Below the pieces are notes generated by a model. That model did not search any database. It was not told the origin of the DNA and worked only from the letters and a program-made list of their open reading frames with translations. A program made the position numbers and the translations under genes. A stretch of DNA of 64,000 nucleotides from Allonocardiopsis opalescens (GTDB taxonomy: Bacteria; Actinomycetota; Actinomycetes; Streptosporangiales; Streptosporangiaceae), in assembly GCF_003002095.1 (NCBI RefSeq), contig NZ_PVZC01000002.1, positions 434,001 to 498,000 of the forward strand, read 5' to 3'. Positions 24,439 to 33,187 of the stretch are shown here, piece after piece (the stretch's first letter is position 1; each line of letters opens with the position of its first letter).

Positions 24439-25347
24439 ATGCGGCGCCGAAGCTCCGTCCGCGCCCTGCCCGCCCTGGTCGTCGGCCTGGTGGTCTGGCT
24501 CTCCGCCTTCGCGTTCACCCCGGCGGCGCACGCCGAACCCTCGCCCTCGCCGTGCCCGAGCGCGGAGACCTGCGGCGAGCCCGAGCCCACGCAGGAGCCC
24601 GAGCCGACGCAGGAACCGGAACCCACCCAGGAGCCCGAGCCCACCCAGGAGCCCGAGCCCACGCAGGAACCGGAGCCGACCGAGGAGCCGGAGCCCACTG
24701 AGGAGCCGGAGCCCACCGGGGAACCCGAGCCGACCCAGGAGCCCGAGCCGACCGGGGAACCCACGGGATCGCCCACCGGTTCGCCCACCGGCCCCTCCCC
24801 GTCGCCGACCGGCCCCTCGCCGACCTCGACCGGCTCGGACGGCCCGCCCGGCGGTGGCGGCGGCTCACCCGGCGGCGATGGCGGTGGCGGCGGCTCCGGG
24901 GACGGCGGCTCCGGCGGCGGCTCTGACGGTTCCGACGGCCCGTCCGGCGGCTCATCGGACGGCGGCGGCGCGCAGGGCGGCGAGCCCTTCGCCACCACCA
25001 GCGGCCCGGTGCCGGCGCCGGTCGAGGTGGGCCCGCCGCTGCTCGGCCCGCCCGGCGCCTCCTTCGCGGCCCCGTCCGCCGCCGACGCGCCGATCCCGCT
25101 GCCGCTGGTCACCGCCGAACTGGCGCTTCCCACCGTCACCCCCGAGCCGCCCGGCTCCGGCCGGGCGCTGCCCGCGGGCGCCACCACCGGAGCCGCCGCG
25201 CTCGGCCCCGCGCCCACCCTGCGCCCCGCCGTCCTGGCCGGCGCCGCCGCGGTGCTGGTCTGGCTGGCACTGCCCGCCTGGCTGGGCGCCCGCCGGGTGC
25301 GCACCGGCGCGGCCTACCCCGGACGGCACCGCCGCACCCCGGCCTGA
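24439..25347 (+). CDS. Paralogous surface protein with EPEPTQ repeats
   Basis: 302-residue secreted protein: signal peptide (about 1-32), a short Cys-containing segment (PCPSAETCGE), ten repeats of the hexapeptide EPEPT(Q/E/G), a Gly/Ser/Asp-rich linker, and a C-terminal span followed by RRVRTG and a basic tail. The part around ELALPTVTPEPPG and the end (VLAGAAAVLVWLALPAW, then ARRVRTG) match the preceding gene (ELALPMVTPSV, RRVRVGG), so the two arose by tandem duplication. The extended, acidic repeat suggests a stalk through the cell wall. No enzyme domain is present. Confidence 0.75.
   Translation: MRRRSSVRALPALVVGLVVWLSAFAFTPAAHAEPSPSPCPSAETCGEPEPTQEPEPTQEPEPTQEPEPTQEPEPTQEPEPTEEPEPTEEPEPTGEPEPTQEPEPTGEPTGSPTGSPTGPSPSPTGPSPTSTGSDGPPGGGGGSPGGDGGGGGSGDGGSGGGSDGSDGPSGGSSDGGGAQGGEPFATTSGPVPAPVEVGPPLLGPPGASFAAPSAADAPIPLPLVTAELALPTVTPEPPGSGRALPAGATTGAAALGPAPTLRPAVLAGAAAVLVWLALPAWLGARRVRTGAAYPGRHRRTPA
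24577..24756 (+). repeat. Ten in-frame 18-bp tandem repeats
   Basis: Ten copies of an 18-bp unit encode EPEPTQ (copies 1-5 and 9), EPEPTE (6, 7) and EPEPTG (8, 10). Synonymous third-base differences (GAG/GAA, CCC/CCG, ACC/ACG) show that the repeat is not freshly expanded. Copy number could vary between strains. Confidence 0.9.
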
Positions 25348-25433
25348 GCGGCGCGGCGGACGGCCCGGACCGATCGGGGCGCACCGGACGCGTCGGACCG
25401 GGCCGGAGCGGGCCCCGCCCGTAGGCTGGCTTC

Positions 25434-26378
25434 ATGATCGACGTCCGCATCGAGGTGCATCCAGAGCTCTCCGACGACCAGGCGGCCGCGGCGCTGCGGC
25501 TGGTCGACGCCGCGACGGCGGCCGACTCCACCGCCCCGCTGTCGGAGCAGGCCGCGCTGCGGCTGCGCTACGGCGGCCAGACGGCGCTGCGGCACATCCT
25601 GCTGTGGTCCGGCGACGAGCTGGCGGGGCTGGCCACCGCGGAGCTGGACGGCCTGGCCAGCGACTGCGTCGCCGAGCTGGTCGTGCACCCCGGCCACCGC
25701 GGGCGCGGCCACGGCCGACTGCTGCTGGACCGGCTGCTCGCCGAGGCCGGGCCCCGGGTGCTGCGGCTGTGGGCGCACGGGCGGCACCCGGCCGCCGGGC
25801 GGCTCGCGGAGCGGGCCGGGCTGCGCCCGGTGCGCGAGCTGCTGAAGATGCGCCGCCCGCTGGGCGCGGCGGCGCCGGCGCTGCCCGAGGTGAGCGTGCC
25901 GCTTGGCATGAGGGTCCGCACCTTCCGGCCCGGCGCCGACGAGGCGGCGTGGCTGGAGGCGAACGCCCGCGCCTTCGCCGACCACCCCGAGCAGGGCTCG
26001 ATGACCCTCCTCGACCTCCGCCACCGCGAGGACGAGGACTGGTTCGACCCCGACGGCTTCTTCCTGGTCGAGGACGGCACCACCGGCGCGCTGCTCGGCT
26101 TCCACTGGACCAAGGTGCACGCCGACGGCGCCGGCCTGGATCCGGGGCGGCCGGTGGGCGAGGTCTACGTGGTCGGGATCGATCCGGCGGCGCAGGGGCG
26201 CGGGCTGGGCCGGCTGCTGACCGTGGTCGGGCTGGGCCACCTCCGCGACCGCGGGCTGGAGCAGGTGCTGCTCTACGTCGAGGCCGACAACGCCCCGGCC
26301 GTACGGCTGTACCGGGGGCTCGGTTTCACCGAGTGGGATGCCGACATCATGTACTCGAATGAACCGGAACCGCCCTGA
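25434..26378 (+). CDS. mshD: Mycothiol synthase MshD
   Basis: 314-residue acetyltransferase for the last step of mycothiol synthesis: transfer of acetyl from acetyl-CoA to Cys-GlcN-inositol. Two GNAT domains are visible. The N-terminal one has VAELVVHPGHRGRGHGRLLL near residues 80-100. The active C-terminal one has VYVVGIDPAAQGRGLGRLLT (about 242-261) and the closing AVRLYRGLGF. Length and two-domain order fit actinobacterial MshD. The ATG lies 7 bases after TAGGCT, so the mRNA may be leaderless. A PHO-type repeat begins 7 bases after its stop. Its presence marks the organism as an actinomycete. Confidence 0.93.
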   Translation: MIDVRIEVHPELSDDQAAAALRLVDAATAADSTAPLSEQAALRLRYGGQTALRHILLWSGDELAGLATAELDGLASDCVAELVVHPGHRGRGHGRLLLDRLLAEAGPRVLRLWAHGRHPAAGRLAERAGLRPVRELLKMRRPLGAAAPALPEVSVPLGMRVRTFRPGADEAAWLEANARAFADHPEQGSMTLLDLRHREDEDWFDPDGFFLVEDGTTGALLGFHWTKVHADGAGLDPGRPVGEVYVVGIDPAAQGRGLGRLLTVVGLGHLRDRGLEQVLLYVEADNAPAVRLYRGLGFTEWDADIMYSNEPEPP

Positions 26379-26384
26379 CCTGGG

Positions 26385-26406
26385 GTTACACTCCGGTTCA
26401 CCGCTG
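26385..26406 (+). promoter_or_regulatory. Distal PHO-box-like direct repeat
   Basis: Two adjacent 11-bp units, GTTACACTCCG and GTTCACCGCTG, match the Streptomyces PHO box unit GTTCACC plus four variable bases. It lies 7 bases after mshD and 350 bases before pstS. It may assist PhoP at pstS or mark a separate promoter. Confidence 0.6.
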
Positions 26407-26629
26407 GGAGGCGGCTGACGTGCCGGGGTTTCGGGCGCGGTGCGGCGATCACGTTCCGTCGGCCGGCGGAGCACAGCATGTGGCCGCGCCTAAAACAACG
26501 GCGCATGGTTGTCAAGGTTTGGGAACCGATGCCGAGACGTGCTTGTATCGTGACTTCACGCCGGTGACCTGCGTGTTCATACGTACGTTAGTAGTAGGCC
26601 ACTGTGATTTCCCTTACCGAAGCGGCACC

Positions 26630-26651
26630 GTTCACTGCCAGTTCACCTTTG
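26630..26651 (+). promoter_or_regulatory. PHO box of pstS
   Basis: Two adjacent 11-bp direct repeats, GTTCACTGCCA and GTTCACCTTTG, agree closely with the PhoP-binding PHO box of actinomycetes. It lies 106 bases before the pstS GTG. Phosphate starvation control by PhoR-PhoP is expected. Confidence 0.85.
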
Positions 26652-26756
26652 CACGAACGGATCGTCACTTGTCCTCCTTAGCGTCACTTTGCGTGGTCCG
26701 CGGATCGGGCCATTCCCCAATCCCATGACCCAGTCCATGGAAGGACAGGTAGGGCA

Positions 26757-27875
26757 GTGAAGCTCTCCAAGTACGGCAAGTTCGCGGGTGTGGCGCTGGC
26801 CGGCGCCCTCGCCCTGAGCGCCTGTGGCGGCGACCCCGAGCCGGCGGGCGGCGGCAGCGCCTCCCCCGCGGCCCTCCCCGAGGGGGTGGAGTGCGCTCCC
26901 GGCACGCTGAACGCGGGCGGCGCCACCTCGCAGGAACTCGCGATGAACGCCTGGCGGTCGGCCTACCAGAGCGCCTGCCCGGATGCGACGGTCAACTACG
27001 ACCCCACCGGCTCCGGCGCCGGCCGCACCAACTTCGCCGACGGCGCGATCGCGCTCGCCGGCTCCGACGCGGTGATGGACGCCGAGGAGCAGGCGGCGGC
27101 CGACGAGCGCTGCGGCGGCCAGGCCGTGCACCTCCCGCTGTACATCAGCCCGATCGCCGTCATCTTCAACCTGGAGGGCGTCGATGAGCTGAACCTTAGC
27201 CCCGAGGTCATCGCCGGGATCTTCAACCAGGAGATCACCAACTGGAACGACGAGGCGATCGCGGCCGACAACCCCGACGCCGAGCTTCCCGACCTGGAGA
27301 TCACCCCGGTCAACCGCTCCGACGAGTCGGGCACCACCGAGAACTTCGTCGCCTACCTGTCCGCCGTGGCGCCCGACGCCTGGCCGCACGAGGTCTCCGG
27401 CGACTGGCCGAGCGAGCTGTCCTCGCAGTCCGGCCAGGGCTCGGCCGGCGTGGTCACCACCGTCCAGGGCGGCAACGGCACCATCGGCTACGTCGACGCC
27501 AGCCAGGTCGCGGCCAACGACCTCTCCTCCGCCCGCGTGGGCGTGGGCGAGGAGTTCGTGGAGTTCTCCCCCGAGGCCGCCGCGGCCATCGTGGACAGCT
27601 CCCCCGCCGCCGAGGGCGTGGCAGAGGGCGACCTCGCCATCGAGCTCGACTACACCACCGAAGAGGCCGGGGTCTACCCGATCGTGCTGATCTCCTATGA
27701 GATCATCTGCACCTCCTACGAGAACGCCGAGGAGGGCGCGCTGGTGCAGAGCTTCGTGTCCTACCTGGCCAGCGAGGACGGCCAGCAGGTCGCGGCCACC
27801 GAGGCCGGCTCCGCGCCGATCTCGGAGACCACCCGTGAGAACGTGATGGCGGTGCTCGAGGGCCTTGGCGCCTGA
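26757..27875 (+). CDS. pstS: Phosphate-binding lipoprotein PstS
   Basis: 372-residue periplasmic-type binding protein that delivers inorganic phosphate to PstCA. A lipoprotein signal with lipobox L-S-A-C lies at residues 20-23 (LALSACGG). Phosphate-binding segments are GGATSQELAMNAW, YDPTGSGAGRTNFADG and NRSDESGTTENF, in the usual order. The GTG start at 26757 is preceded by GTAGGGCA. It is the first gene of pstSCAB under the PHO box. A strong hairpin behind it may lower read-through into pstC, which would explain the excess of binding protein usual for this system. Confidence 0.96.
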   Translation: MKLSKYGKFAGVALAGALALSACGGDPEPAGGGSASPAALPEGVECAPGTLNAGGATSQELAMNAWRSAYQSACPDATVNYDPTGSGAGRTNFADGAIALAGSDAVMDAEEQAAADERCGGQAVHLPLYISPIAVIFNLEGVDELNLSPEVIAGIFNQEITNWNDEAIAADNPDAELPDLEITPVNRSDESGTTENFVAYLSAVAPDAWPHEVSGDWPSELSSQSGQGSAGVVTTVQGGNGTIGYVDASQVAANDLSSARVGVGEEFVEFSPEAAAAIVDSSPAAEGVAEGDLAIELDYTTEEAGVYPIVLISYEIICTSYENAEEGALVQSFVSYLASEDGQQVAATEAGSAPISETTRENVMAVLEGLGA

Positions 27876-27900
27876 CAGCCGCGTCGGCACGTAGCCCCTG

Positions 27901-27932
27901 AGTCGGGTGACCCTCAGTGGTCACCCGGCTCG
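27901..27932 (+). terminator. Partial terminator or mRNA-stabilising hairpin between pstS and pstC
   Basis: A 13-bp stem with one G-U pair (GAGTCGGGTGACC at 27901-27913 with GGTCACCCGGCTC at 27920-27932) encloses six bases. It lies in the 122-base gap after pstS, as in many binding-protein operons. Confidence 0.7.
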
Positions 27933-27997
27933 AGGCATGTCTGAAGCACCTTCCCCGTGACCCGCCGCAGCACCGAGAAGTTCCCACCGGAGCCCGC

Positions 27998-28981
27998 ATG
28001 ACCACCACCCAGCCCCCCCAGACGGAGCAGCCGGCCAAACCGCCGCCCGGCCGCAGGACCAGGCGCCGGCCCGGCGACCTCGTCTTCGAGAACAGCGCAC
28101 GCCTGTCCGGCGTGCTCATCCTGGTCATCCTCGCCGCCGTCGCGGTGTTCCTGCTCGTGCAGGCGCTGCCGGCGCTGAGCGAGAACCAGGGCAACTTCCT
28201 GACGGACACCGAGTGGGCGCCCAGCGGCGACGCGCCGTCCTTCGGTGTCGCCGCCCTGGTCTTCGGCACGCTGCTCGCCGCGGTGCTGGCCCTGGTCATC
28301 GCCACCCCGGTGGCCGTGGGCATCGCCCTGTTCATCAGCCACTACGCCCCGCGCCGGCTGGCGTCGCTGCTCGGCTACGTCGTCGACCTGCTGGCCGCGA
28401 TCCCCAGCGTCGTCTACGGCCTGTGGGGCATCACCTGGCTGATGCCGCAGATCGGCCCGTTCTTCGAAGGACTCAACCGCTACCTGGGCTTCATCCCGAT
28501 CTTCGCGGGCCCGGTGGCCAGCCCGCCGCGCACCATCCTCACCGCCTCCATCGTGCTGGCCGTGATGATCCTGCCGATCGTCACCGCGGTGGCCCGCGAG
28601 GTCTTCCTGAAGACCCCCACCATGCACGAGGAGGCCGCGCTCGCCCTCGGCGCCACCCGCTGGGAGATGATCCGGATGGCGGTGCTGCCCTTCGGCCGCT
28701 CCGGCGTGATCAGCGCGGCCATGCTGGGGCTGGGCCGCGCGCTGGGCGAGACGATGGCGGTCGCCATGGTGCTCTCGCCGGGCCTGCTGATCGACTTCTT
28801 CCTGCTCCAGGCCGGCCACCACCAGACCATCGCCGCCCTGATCGCCCTCCAGTTCCCCGAAGCCAGCACCTTGCAGGTGAGTGCGCTGATCGCGGCCGGC
28901 CTGGTGCTGTTCGCGATCACCCTGGTGGTGAACATGGCCGCCCGCTACATCGTGTCGCGCCGCAAGGAGTTCACCGAATGA
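27998..28981 (+). CDS. pstC: Phosphate ABC transporter permease PstC
   Basis: 327-residue inner membrane permease with about six spans. The permease EAA-type loop is seen in EEAALALGATRWEMIRMAVLP (read as HEEAALALGATRW and IRMAVLPFG). GRALGETMAVAMV is conserved in PstC. The ATG at 27998 has CCGGAG six bases upstream and is preferred over an earlier in-frame GTG. Its stop overlaps the pstA start (ATGA). Confidence 0.95.
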   Translation: MTTTQPPQTEQPAKPPPGRRTRRRPGDLVFENSARLSGVLILVILAAVAVFLLVQALPALSENQGNFLTDTEWAPSGDAPSFGVAALVFGTLLAAVLALVIATPVAVGIALFISHYAPRRLASLLGYVVDLLAAIPSVVYGLWGITWLMPQIGPFFEGLNRYLGFIPIFAGPVASPPRTILTASIVLAVMILPIVTAVAREVFLKTPTMHEEAALALGATRWEMIRMAVLPFGRSGVISAAMLGLGRALGETMAVAMVLSPGLLIDFFLLQAGHHQTIAALIALQFPEASTLQVSALIAAGLVLFAITLVVNMAARYIVSRRKEFTE

Positions 28982-30048
28982 GCACCCTGACCACACCCCC
29001 CGCCGCGCCGGGCGCGGGTGTGTCCCTGCTGAGCCGCAGCCTGCCGCGCTGGGCTCCGGCCGCCACGCTGGCCGGCAGCGCCGCGGTGGTGGCGGCCGTC
29101 CTGGTCGCGGTGGGCGCGTTCGGGCTGGCGCAGTGGACCGTGCTGTCCGTGCTGCTGTTCGCGGTCACCATCACCGCCGCCTCGGCCTCGGTCGAGGGCG
29201 GGCGCCGCGCCAAGGACCGCCTGGTCACCACCCTGGTGTACGTCTGCTTCGGCCTGGCGATGATCCCGCTGGTCAGCGTGTTGTGGACCACGGTGCAGAA
29301 CGGCGTCCTGCGGCTGGACCCCTACTTCCTGCAGACCTCGATGCGCAACGTCCTGGCCAGGGACGACGCCGGCGGCGCCTACCACGCCATCATGGGCACC
29401 CTCATCGTCACCGGCTGGGCCACCGTCATCTCGGTGCCTGTCGGGCTGATGACCGCCATCTACCTGGTGGAGTACGGCCGGGGGCGGCTGGCGCAGGCCA
29501 TCACCTTCTTCGTGGACGTGATGACCGGCATCCCGTCGATCGTGGCGGGCCTGTTCATCGCGGCGCTGTGGCTGCAGCTGTTCGGCGCCGGCAACTTCAT
29601 GGGCTTCGCGGGCTCGTGCGCCCTGTCGGTGCTGATGATCCCGGTGGTGGTCCGCTCCAGCGAGGAGATGCTGAAGCTGGTGCCCAACGAGCTGCGGGAG
29701 GCGTCGTACGCGCTGGGCGTGCCCAAGTGGCGCACGATCGTGAAGGTGGTGCTGCCCACCTCGATCGCGGGCGTCACCACCGGCGTGATGATCGCGATCG
29801 CCCGGATCATCGGCGAGACCGCTCCGCTGCTGGTCACCGCCGGGTTCACCGACTCGATCAACTTCAACGCCTTCGACAGCCGCATGATCACCCTGCCGGT
29901 GTACGTGTACCGGCAGATCTCCCAGGGCGGGCAGATCCCGTTCGAGCGCGCGTGGGCGGCGGCGCTGACCCTGATCGTGATCGTCATGGCGCTGAACCTG
30001 CTGGCCCGGCTGGTGTCGCGGATCTTCGCCCCGAGGACCGGGCGGTGA
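28978..30048 (+). CDS. pstA: Phosphate ABC transporter permease PstA
   Basis: 356-residue partner permease of PstC. It has an N-terminal extension with extra spans (about residues 20-95) and the conserved PstA core: MTAIYLVEYGRGRLAQAITF, MTGIPSIVAGLFI and the EAA loop LREASYALGVPKWRTIVKVVLP (quoted as REASYALGVPKW). IIGETAPLLVTAGF closes the substrate path. The start ATG overlaps the pstC stop codon; pstB follows after 69 bases. Confidence 0.95.
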   Translation: MSTLTTPPAAPGAGVSLLSRSLPRWAPAATLAGSAAVVAAVLVAVGAFGLAQWTVLSVLLFAVTITAASASVEGGRRAKDRLVTTLVYVCFGLAMIPLVSVLWTTVQNGVLRLDPYFLQTSMRNVLARDDAGGAYHAIMGTLIVTGWATVISVPVGLMTAIYLVEYGRGRLAQAITFFVDVMTGIPSIVAGLFIAALWLQLFGAGNFMGFAGSCALSVLMIPVVVRSSEEMLKLVPNELREASYALGVPKWRTIVKVVLPTSIAGVTTGVMIAIARIIGETAPLLVTAGFTDSINFNAFDSRMITLPVYVYRQISQGGQIPFERAWAAALTLIVIVMALNLLARLVSRIFAPRTGR

Positions 30049-30117
30049 CCCGGCCCGCGCCCCAAGCGGCGCCCCGCACCCCCGACCGGCACGACCTGAG
30101 GACGATGAGGAAAAGCT

Positions 30118-30897
30118 GTGGCTAAGCGAATCGACGTCTCCGGACTCAATGTCTACTACGGTGCCTTCCGCGCCGTGGAGGACGTCTCCATGACCATCGA
30201 GCCGCGCTCGGTGACCGCGTTCATCGGCCCGTCGGGCTGCGGCAAGTCCACCTACCTGCGGGCGCTGAACCGGATGCACGAGGTCATCCCCGGCACCCGG
30301 GTCGAGGGCAAGGTGCTCCTGGACGACCAGGACATCTACGCCGCCAATGTCGACCCGGTCGCGGTGCGCGGCCAGATCGGCATGGTCTTCCAGCGCCCCA
30401 ACCCCTTCCCCACCATGTCGATCTACGACAACGTGATCGCCGGGGTGCGGCTGAACGGCCGCCGGATGCCCAAGGCGGAGCTGGACGCCCTGGTGGAGCG
30501 GGCGCTGCGCGGCGCCAACCTGTGGAACGAGGTCAAGGACCGGCTGAACCGCCCCGGGGCGGGCCTGTCCGGCGGCCAGCAGCAGCGGCTGTGCATCGCC
30601 CGCGCCATCGCGGTGCGGCCCGACGTGCTGCTGATGGACGAGCCCTGCTCGGCGCTCGACCCGATCTCCACCCTCGCCATCGAGGACCTGATCGCGGAGC
30701 TGAAGACCGAGTACACGATCGTCATCGTCACCCACAACATGCAGCAGGCGGCCCGCGTCAGCGAGACCACCGCCTTCTTCAACCTGTCGGCCCCCGGCAA
30801 GGGCGGCATGCTGGTGGAGATGGGCGACACCAACAAGATCTTCACCAACCCCGACAAGAAGGACACCGAGAACTACATCACCGGCCGCTTCGGCTGA
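30118..30897 (+). CDS. pstB: Phosphate ABC transporter ATP-binding protein PstB
   Basis: 259-residue ATPase that powers PstSCA. Walker [10 protein letters not shown] is at about residues 37-45, the signature [16 protein letters not shown] near 149-164, Walker [14 protein letters not shown] near 171-183 and the switch His in [14 protein letters not shown]. The GTG start at 30118 follows GAGGAAAAGC. It ends the pst operon before a strong bidirectional terminator shared with pit. No phoU gene stands in this operon; a DUF47 (PhoU-like) gene is with pit instead. Confidence 0.96.
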   Translation: MAKRIDVSGLNVYYGAFRAVEDVSMTIEPRSVTAFIGPSGCGKSTYLRALNRMHEVIPGTRVEGKVLLDDQDIYAANVDPVAVRGQIGMVFQRPNPFPTMSIYDNVIAGVRLNGRRMPKAELDALVERALRGANLWNEVKDRLNRPGAGLSGGQQQRLCIARAIAVRPDVLLMDEPCSALDPISTLAIEDLIAELKTEYTIVIVTHNMQQAARVSETTAFFNLSAPGKGGMLVEMGDTNKIFTNPDKKDTENYITGRFG

Positions 30898-30904
30898 CCG
30901 GCGC

Positions 30905-30936
30905 CCGTGCGGGCGGGCAGGCCCCCGCCCGCACGG
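30905..30936. terminator. Bidirectional terminator between pstB and pit
   Basis: A 13-bp G/C stem (CCGTGCGGGCGGG at 30905-30917 with CCCGCCCGCACGG at 30924-30936) and a 6-nt loop lies between convergent genes. Confidence 0.8.
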
Positions 30937-30954
30937 CGCCTCCCGGTTCCCGGG

Positions 30955-31965
30955 CTAGAGCACCAGCGCGGTGAGCCAGTAGACGGCCGCGGCGACCAGC
31001 CCGGCGGCCGGGATGGTCAGCACCCAGGCGAACACGATGTTGCCGGCCACCCCCCAGCGCACCGCCGACAGCCGCTTGGTGGCGCCCACGCCCATGATCG
31101 CCGAGGTGATGGTGTGGGTGGTGGAGATGGGCGCGTGCCAGATGAAGGCGGTGGCGTACAGCACGCTGGCGGCCGTCGCCTCGGCGGCGAAGCCCTTGGG
31201 CGGATCCAGCTCGATCACCCGCCGCCCCAGCGTGCGCATGATCCGCCAGCCGCCCGCGTAGGTGCCCAGCGAGAGCACGCTCGCAGTGAGCACGGTGACC
31301 CACACCGGCACGCTGTAGCCGGTCTGGTAGCCGGTGGTGACCAGGGCCAGCACCACGATGCCCATGGTCTTCTGCGCGTCCTGCAGGCCGTGGCCGAGCG
31401 CCATGGCGGCGGCCGAGACGGTCTGCGCCAGCCGGAAGCCGCGGCTCACCCGGCGGGGGCTGGACCTTCGGAAGATCCACAGGATGGCCACCATCACCAG
31501 GTAGCCGAGCAGCCCGCCGACGATCGGCGACAGCACCATCGGGATGACGACGCTGTCCAGCACCCCGTTCCACAGCACCGTGCTGGTGGCGGCCAGCGCC
31601 GCGCCGATCATGCCGCCGATGAGGGCGTGCGAGGAGGACGAGGGCAGGCCGAACCACCAGGTGACCAGGTTCCAGGTGATCGCGCCGACCAGTGCGGCGA
31701 AGACCACGGCCAGCCCGTTCATGCCCTGGGGCGCCTCGATGATGTCGGCGCCGACCGTCTCGGCCACCCCGGTGCCGAGGAAGGCGCCGATCAGGTTCAT
31801 CACCGCCGCCATCGCCAGCGCGGTGCGCGGAGTCAGCGCCCGGGTGGACACGGAGGTGGCGATGGCGTTGGCCGCGTCGTGGAAGCCGTTGGTGTAGTTG
31901 AAGAACAGGGCGACGCCGACGACCACGAGGAGCGCGAGGAACTCGGCGTCCAGAGGCAGGAGCAC
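30955..31965 (-). CDS. pit: Low-affinity inorganic phosphate transporter PiT
   Basis: 336-residue membrane protein of the PiT family, a proton- or cation-coupled phosphate carrier, with about ten spans. Both family signatures are visible: FNYTNGFHDAANAIAT near residues 20-35 in the first half and ALGHGLQDAQKTMGIV in the second. The GTG start lies 3 bases after the stop of the DUF47 gene, with which it forms an operon. Converges on pstSCAB, so both high- and low-affinity phosphate uptake are encoded together. Confidence 0.95.
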   Translation of the reverse strand: MLLPLDAEFLALLVVVGVALFFNYTNGFHDAANAIATSVSTRALTPRTALAMAAVMNLIGAFLGTGVAETVGADIIEAPQGMNGLAVVFAALVGAITWNLVTWWFGLPSSSSHALIGGMIGAALAATSTVLWNGVLDSVVIPMVLSPIVGGLLGYLVMVAILWIFRRSSPRRVSRGFRLAQTVSAAAMALGHGLQDAQKTMGIVVLALVTTGYQTGYSVPVWVTVLTASVLSLGTYAGGWRIMRTLGRRVIELDPPKGFAAEATAASVLYATAFIWHAPISTTHTITSAIMGVGATKRLSAVRWGVAGNIVFAWVLTIPAAGLVAAAVYWLTALVL

Positions 31966-31968
31966 GAC

Positions 31969-32586
31969 CTAGGACTCCTTGACCGCGATGCTCTCGATCG
32001 TGTTCGCGACGCGCTCGAAGGCGTCGGCCGCCTCTTCCAGCTGCTCGATGACGTCCTTGAGCTTCAACACGCTCAGGGAGTCGTACTCGCCGCTGAACAG
32101 GTGGGCCAGCAGCCGCCGGTAGATCTGGTCGGCCTGGTTCTCCAGCCGGTTGATCTCGATCCAGTACTCGGTGAGGTCGCGCATGGAGCGCAGCCGCGGC
32201 ATCGCCTCCGCGGTGATCTCGGCGGCCCGCTCCAGCACGGCCACCTGCTGGACCACGTCGCGGGGCAGCTGCTTGATCTGGTACAGCACCACCAGGTCGG
32301 CGGCGGCCTCCATCGCGTCCATCACGTCGTCGAGGGTGCCGGCCAGCCGGTAGATGTCCTCGCGGTCGAAGGGGGTGATGAAGGTCTCGTTAAGCCGCCT
32401 CATGATCACATGGGTATGCTCGTCACCCACGTGCTCGCAGACGCGCAGCTTCTCCGCGATGGCCTCGCGCTCGCTGTCGTCGCTGATCAGCTCGCTGAGC
32501 AGCCGCGATGCGGTGACCAGGTTGTTCGCCGAGTCAGAGAACAACTCGTAGAAGCTGTCCTCGCGCGGCGTCAGGCGCAGGCGCAC
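31969..32586 (-). CDS. DUF47 (PhoU-like) protein partner of PiT
   Basis: 205-residue all-helical cytoplasmic protein of the DUF47/PhoU-like family, usually encoded next to pit and thought to restrain it. Family features are the start RLTPREDSFYELFSDSANNL, the helix RVCEHVGDEHTHVIMRRLNETFITPFDREDIY and the closing VLKLKDVIEQLEEAADAFE, quoted in parts. The GTG at 32586 is chosen since upstream in-frame sequence is Pro/Arg-rich non-coding. A PHO-like repeat lies about 62-83 bases upstream. Confidence 0.92.
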   Translation of the reverse strand: MRLRLTPREDSFYELFSDSANNLVTASRLLSELISDDSEREAIAEKLRVCEHVGDEHTHVIMRRLNETFITPFDREDIYRLAGTLDDVMDAMEAAADLVVLYQIKQLPRDVVQQVAVLERAAEITAEAMPRLRSMRDLTEYWIEINRLENQADQIYRRLLAHLFSGEYDSLSVLKLKDVIEQLEEAADAFERVANTIESIAVKES

Positions 32587-33019
32587 GGTTGTTCCCCCAA
32601 CTCTTCCGCCCCTCTCCCGGGCAGACATGGCTCGTGAGGATGTTACGGGCAAGTGAGCACCAAGCGAACACCCAGCGGATATCGATCGAACCCTGTCCGC
32701 CATCGGTCTGGAAGGCGGCGGATCCGCACCCGGCGGACCGGCCGGATGTCCGGACCGCCGCCGGGCGCGGCAGCGGCGTGGCGGCAGGCGCTCCGGCGCG
32801 GGGGACGGCGGGGAGAAGGGGCGGCGCGGCCGGTGCGGTGCCGGCCGGGGCCCGGAGGGAGGGGGTGGAAAAGCGACGCGGATCACGCCGGTCCGCGCCG
32901 GGGGGCGGTTGCCGCGCTCGACCGGGGGGACGGGAGCGCCGCGGCTTCAGCGCGGCGGGCCCGCTCGGCGGCGGCGGGCCGCCGCGGGCGCCGGCACCCG
33001 GCTGCTAAGCGGACTAGTA
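32587..33019. other. Intergenic region upstream of the DUF47-pit operon
   Basis: These 433 bases hold a PHO-like repeat near 32648-32669 and then very GC-rich DNA with many open but non-coding frames. Apart from the likely pit-operon promoter I see no gene, RNA or repeat. Confidence 0.5.
32648..32669 (-). promoter_or_regulatory. Weak PHO-box-like repeat before DUF47-pit
   Basis: Read on the minus strand, GTTCGCTTGGT and GCTCACTTGCC are adjacent 11-bp units, each one or two bases off the GTTCACC unit. It is 62 bases from the GTG start of the DUF47 gene. PhoP control of the pit operon is known in Streptomyces, so this is a reasonable candidate. Confidence 0.4.
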
Positions 33020-33187
33020 CTAACGAGTCACATCCTGGCCGACCGGCACGCGCAGGCCGAGAACCTCGTCGATCTCCTCGACCGACAGCCGCCGTTCGCT
33101 GATCGCCACCGCCGTCAGCACCTCGGCGTACAACTCGATCTCGTCCAGCGCGACGTGGTCGTGAAGGCGCATGTCGAGGTTGTTCAC
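33020..33187 (-). CDS. Small conserved actinobacterial protein
   Basis: 55-residue acidic protein (NLDMRLHDHVALDEIELYAEVL start, LSVEEIDEVLGL end). Short proteins of this type, with a C-terminal E-I-D-x-x-L-G motif, are widespread in actinomycetes and have no known function. GGAGGAGGG lies 7-8 bases before the GTG at 33187, which decides the start over a longer frame. Helical, cytoplasmic, no cysteines. It is isolated between the pit operon and the NADH dehydrogenase gene. Confidence 0.65.
   Translation of the reverse strand: MNNLDMRLHDHVALDEIELYAEVLTAVAISERRLSVEEIDEVLGLRVPVGQDVTR

Larger units (their letters stand above)
26379..26756 (+). other. Long regulatory region before pstS, unusually AT-rich
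   Basis: These 378 bases are less GC-rich than the rest of the window and hold two pairs of PHO-type direct repeats (26385-26406 and 26630-26651), a TAGCGT -10-like box at 26679-26684, and the pstS ribosome site. An open 102-codon frame here is not a credible protein. No other gene is seen. Confidence 0.7.

Noticed and set aside
26420-26728. A 102-codon frame before pstS
   Set aside because: It overlaps the PHO box and promoter, has no ribosome site and resembles no protein.
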